From the NCBI GenBank assembly GCA_007125415.1, contig SLDH01000390.1, forward strand, positions 1-7,541: a stretch of DNA of 7,541 bases, read 5' to 3'. The notes beneath the pieces were generated by a model. It was not told the origin of the DNA. It ran no database searches and saw only the letters and a list, made by a program, of their open reading frames with translations. This DNA comes from Roseovarius sp. (GTDB lineage Bacteria > Pseudomonadota > Alphaproteobacteria > Rhodobacterales > Rhodobacteraceae). Positions 6,751 through 7,541 of this stretch are shown here, piece by piece (positions within the stretch are counted from its first letter, which is position 1; each line of letters opens with the position of its first letter). The position numbers and the translations under genes are program-made.

Positions 6751-7323
6751 ATAGACATAATACGCGCCGCCGCCGCCATGTTTCAGATGCGCCTCGCTGA
6801 TCTGAAGCACCGCCTGTGAAAGCGGGGGCTGCGCCAGCCATTGGGGGACATTGTGCCGCAACACGCCCAGCCTTGTCGGGATGGGGCCTCCGTCATCGCG
6901 ATGCTTGCCCTTGCCGGTGACGACGAGAACCAGACGCTTGCCATCAGCCTGTGCTTTCAAGATGAAACGGATAAGCGCAGGGTGAGCCTGATCGAGCGTC
7001 ATGCCGTGCAGATCAAGCTTGCCTTCGGGCATCACCTTGCCGCGCCGTAGTTTGCCGAATGTTTTCTTGTCCATGTTGAGCGGGGCAGAGGCCACATGAT
7101 CTCGTATGCTCGGCATCAGGTCGTGCCGGATCGTCTCGTCCTTGCGGCGTTCGCCAAGCTCGAATCGCTCCAAGGAGCGTTGGTCCGGTTCAGGCGGGCG
7201 GGGTGGTTTTCGTGAAGGCAAGAGCCCCGTTGCCCGCTGACGCTCCGAGCGCAACCGCTGCGTTGTTTCGGTGACTTTGCGCCACAAGTCCTCCTCATCG
7301 GGGCGCAGGCGCCGACGCGTCAT
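6733..7323 (-). CDS. Smr domain protein (stand-alone MutS2-type Smr)
   Basis: The 196-residue product has a charged, probably disordered N-terminal half (1-100, rich in Arg, Glu and Pro, with LPSRKPPRPPEPDQ at 35-48) and a C-terminal Smr domain. Domain signatures are LDLHGMTLDQA (103-113), VVTGKGKH (134-141), GVLRHNVPQWL (153-163) and HGGGGAYYVYLRRR (182-195). Smr domains occur in MutS2 and in stand-alone proteins; several bind or cleave nucleic acid, and some act in ribosome rescue. Which role applies here cannot be read from the sequence. No MutS ATPase is attached. The start is supported by AGGAG (plus-strand 7332-7336) eight bases upstream, and the ATG overlaps the mltA stop by 4 bases, so the two genes are probably co-translated. 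The four-glycine run comes from a GCC repeat at 6766-6777. Confidence 0.93.
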   Translation of the reverse strand: MTRRRLRPDEEDLWRKVTETTQRLRSERQRATGLLPSRKPPRPPEPDQRSLERFELGERRKDETIRHDLMPSIRDHVASAPLNMDKKTFGKLRRGKVMPEGKLDLHGMTLDQAHPALIRFILKAQADGKRLVLVVTGKGKHRDDGGPIPTRLGVLRHNVPQWLAQPPLSQAVLQISEAHLKHGGGGAYYVYLRRRR

Positions 7324-7541
7324 TGAAGAGGCTCCTGCAACATCGCGTAAGCGCGCTGAATCGGCAGAAGCACAACCAGACGACCGGGATCTCGCAGCCG
7401 GCCCGCCGCGCGCCCGGCCTGATCGCCGGTGCCGAAGAAGATGTCTGCCCGCTGGGGGCCCTTGATGGCCGAACCTGTATCTTGCGCGACCATCAAGCGA
7501 TGGATCGGCCCATGACCACCCTTCTCGATCCAGACCGGCGC
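7320..7541 (-). CDS. mltA: MltA, membrane-bound lytic murein transglycosylase A (C-terminal 73 residues, 5' end outside window)
   Basis: The reading frame is open from the right edge of the window to a TGA at 7322-7320 and gives 73 residues beginning APVWIEKGGHGPIHRLMV. It then has AQDTGSAIKG, PQRADIFFGTGDQAG and RLVVLLP, the typical 3D domain at the end of MltA (aspartates in QDTG, ADIF and GDQAG; the first two belong to the catalytic region of the family). MltA cleaves the MurNAc-GlcNAc bond of peptidoglycan and forms 1,6-anhydro-MurNAc ends at the outer envelope. The lipoprotein signal and main double-psi beta-barrel lie beyond the edge. There is no start codon in the visible part apart from internal ATGs, so a start-dependent ORF search would miss it. 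The stop overlaps the smr start (ATGA). Confidence 0.93.
   Translation of the reverse strand, partial: APVWIEKGGHGPIHRLMVAQDTGSAIKGPQRADIFFGTGDQAGRAAGRLRDPGRLVVLLPIQRAYAMLQEPLQ

Noticed and set aside
6766..6777. GCC trinucleotide repeat (four units) as a possible phase-variable tract
   Set aside because: It is short, in frame, and encodes the glycine-rich HGGGGAYY turn expected at the end of the Smr domain, so unit changes would not shift the frame.
1..7541. Mobile elements, CRISPR arrays, tRNA/rRNA genes, phage or defence genes
   Set aside because: No transposase, integrase, regularly spaced repeats or RNA gene signatures were seen on either strand, and almost the whole window is accounted for by conserved housekeeping genes.

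Overview
The window looks like a chromosomal housekeeping segment of an alphaproteobacterium, most likely a member of the Rhodobacteraceae. The basis is GC-rich coding sequence, an alphaproteobacterial-type HslV with a short N-terminal propeptide, and the gene order addA-trxA / hslV-(membrane protein)-hslU / smr-mltA. The taxonomic call rests on remembered protein and synteny patterns, not on a search.

Layout: (1) Bases 1-2015 hold the C-terminal part of AddA, the helicase-nuclease subunit that processes double-strand breaks; its N-terminus lies outside the window. Thioredoxin (trxA, 2075-2395) follows after 59 bases. A GC-rich hairpin with a UUCG loop and a T run (2429-2449) closes this unit. 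(2) A probable promoter at 2459-2487 starts a three-gene unit: hslV (2513-3073), an unnamed polytopic membrane protein with an N-terminus like DUF2157 (3070-4131), and hslU (4128-5438). Both junctions are 4-base ATGA overlaps, so the two parts of the HslUV protease are separated by a membrane-protein gene that is probably translationally coupled to both. (3) A major facilitator transporter (5527-6750) follows in the same direction after 88 bases that contain nested AT-rich inverted repeats. (4) On the minus strand lie the 3' end of mltA (lytic transglycosylase, 7320-7541, running off the right edge) and smr (Smr/MutS2-type domain protein, 6733-7323). These two also share an ATGA overlap. smr and the transporter gene converge and overlap by 18 bases.

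Together the genes cover recombinational repair, thiol redox, ATP-dependent protein quality control, small-molecule transport and cell-wall turnover. I found no mobile element, CRISPR array, tRNA/rRNA or phage signature. Nearly every base is coding; the longest non-coding stretch is 117 bases. I see no convincing new multi-gene system. The item most worth following is the membrane protein locked between hslV and hslU.
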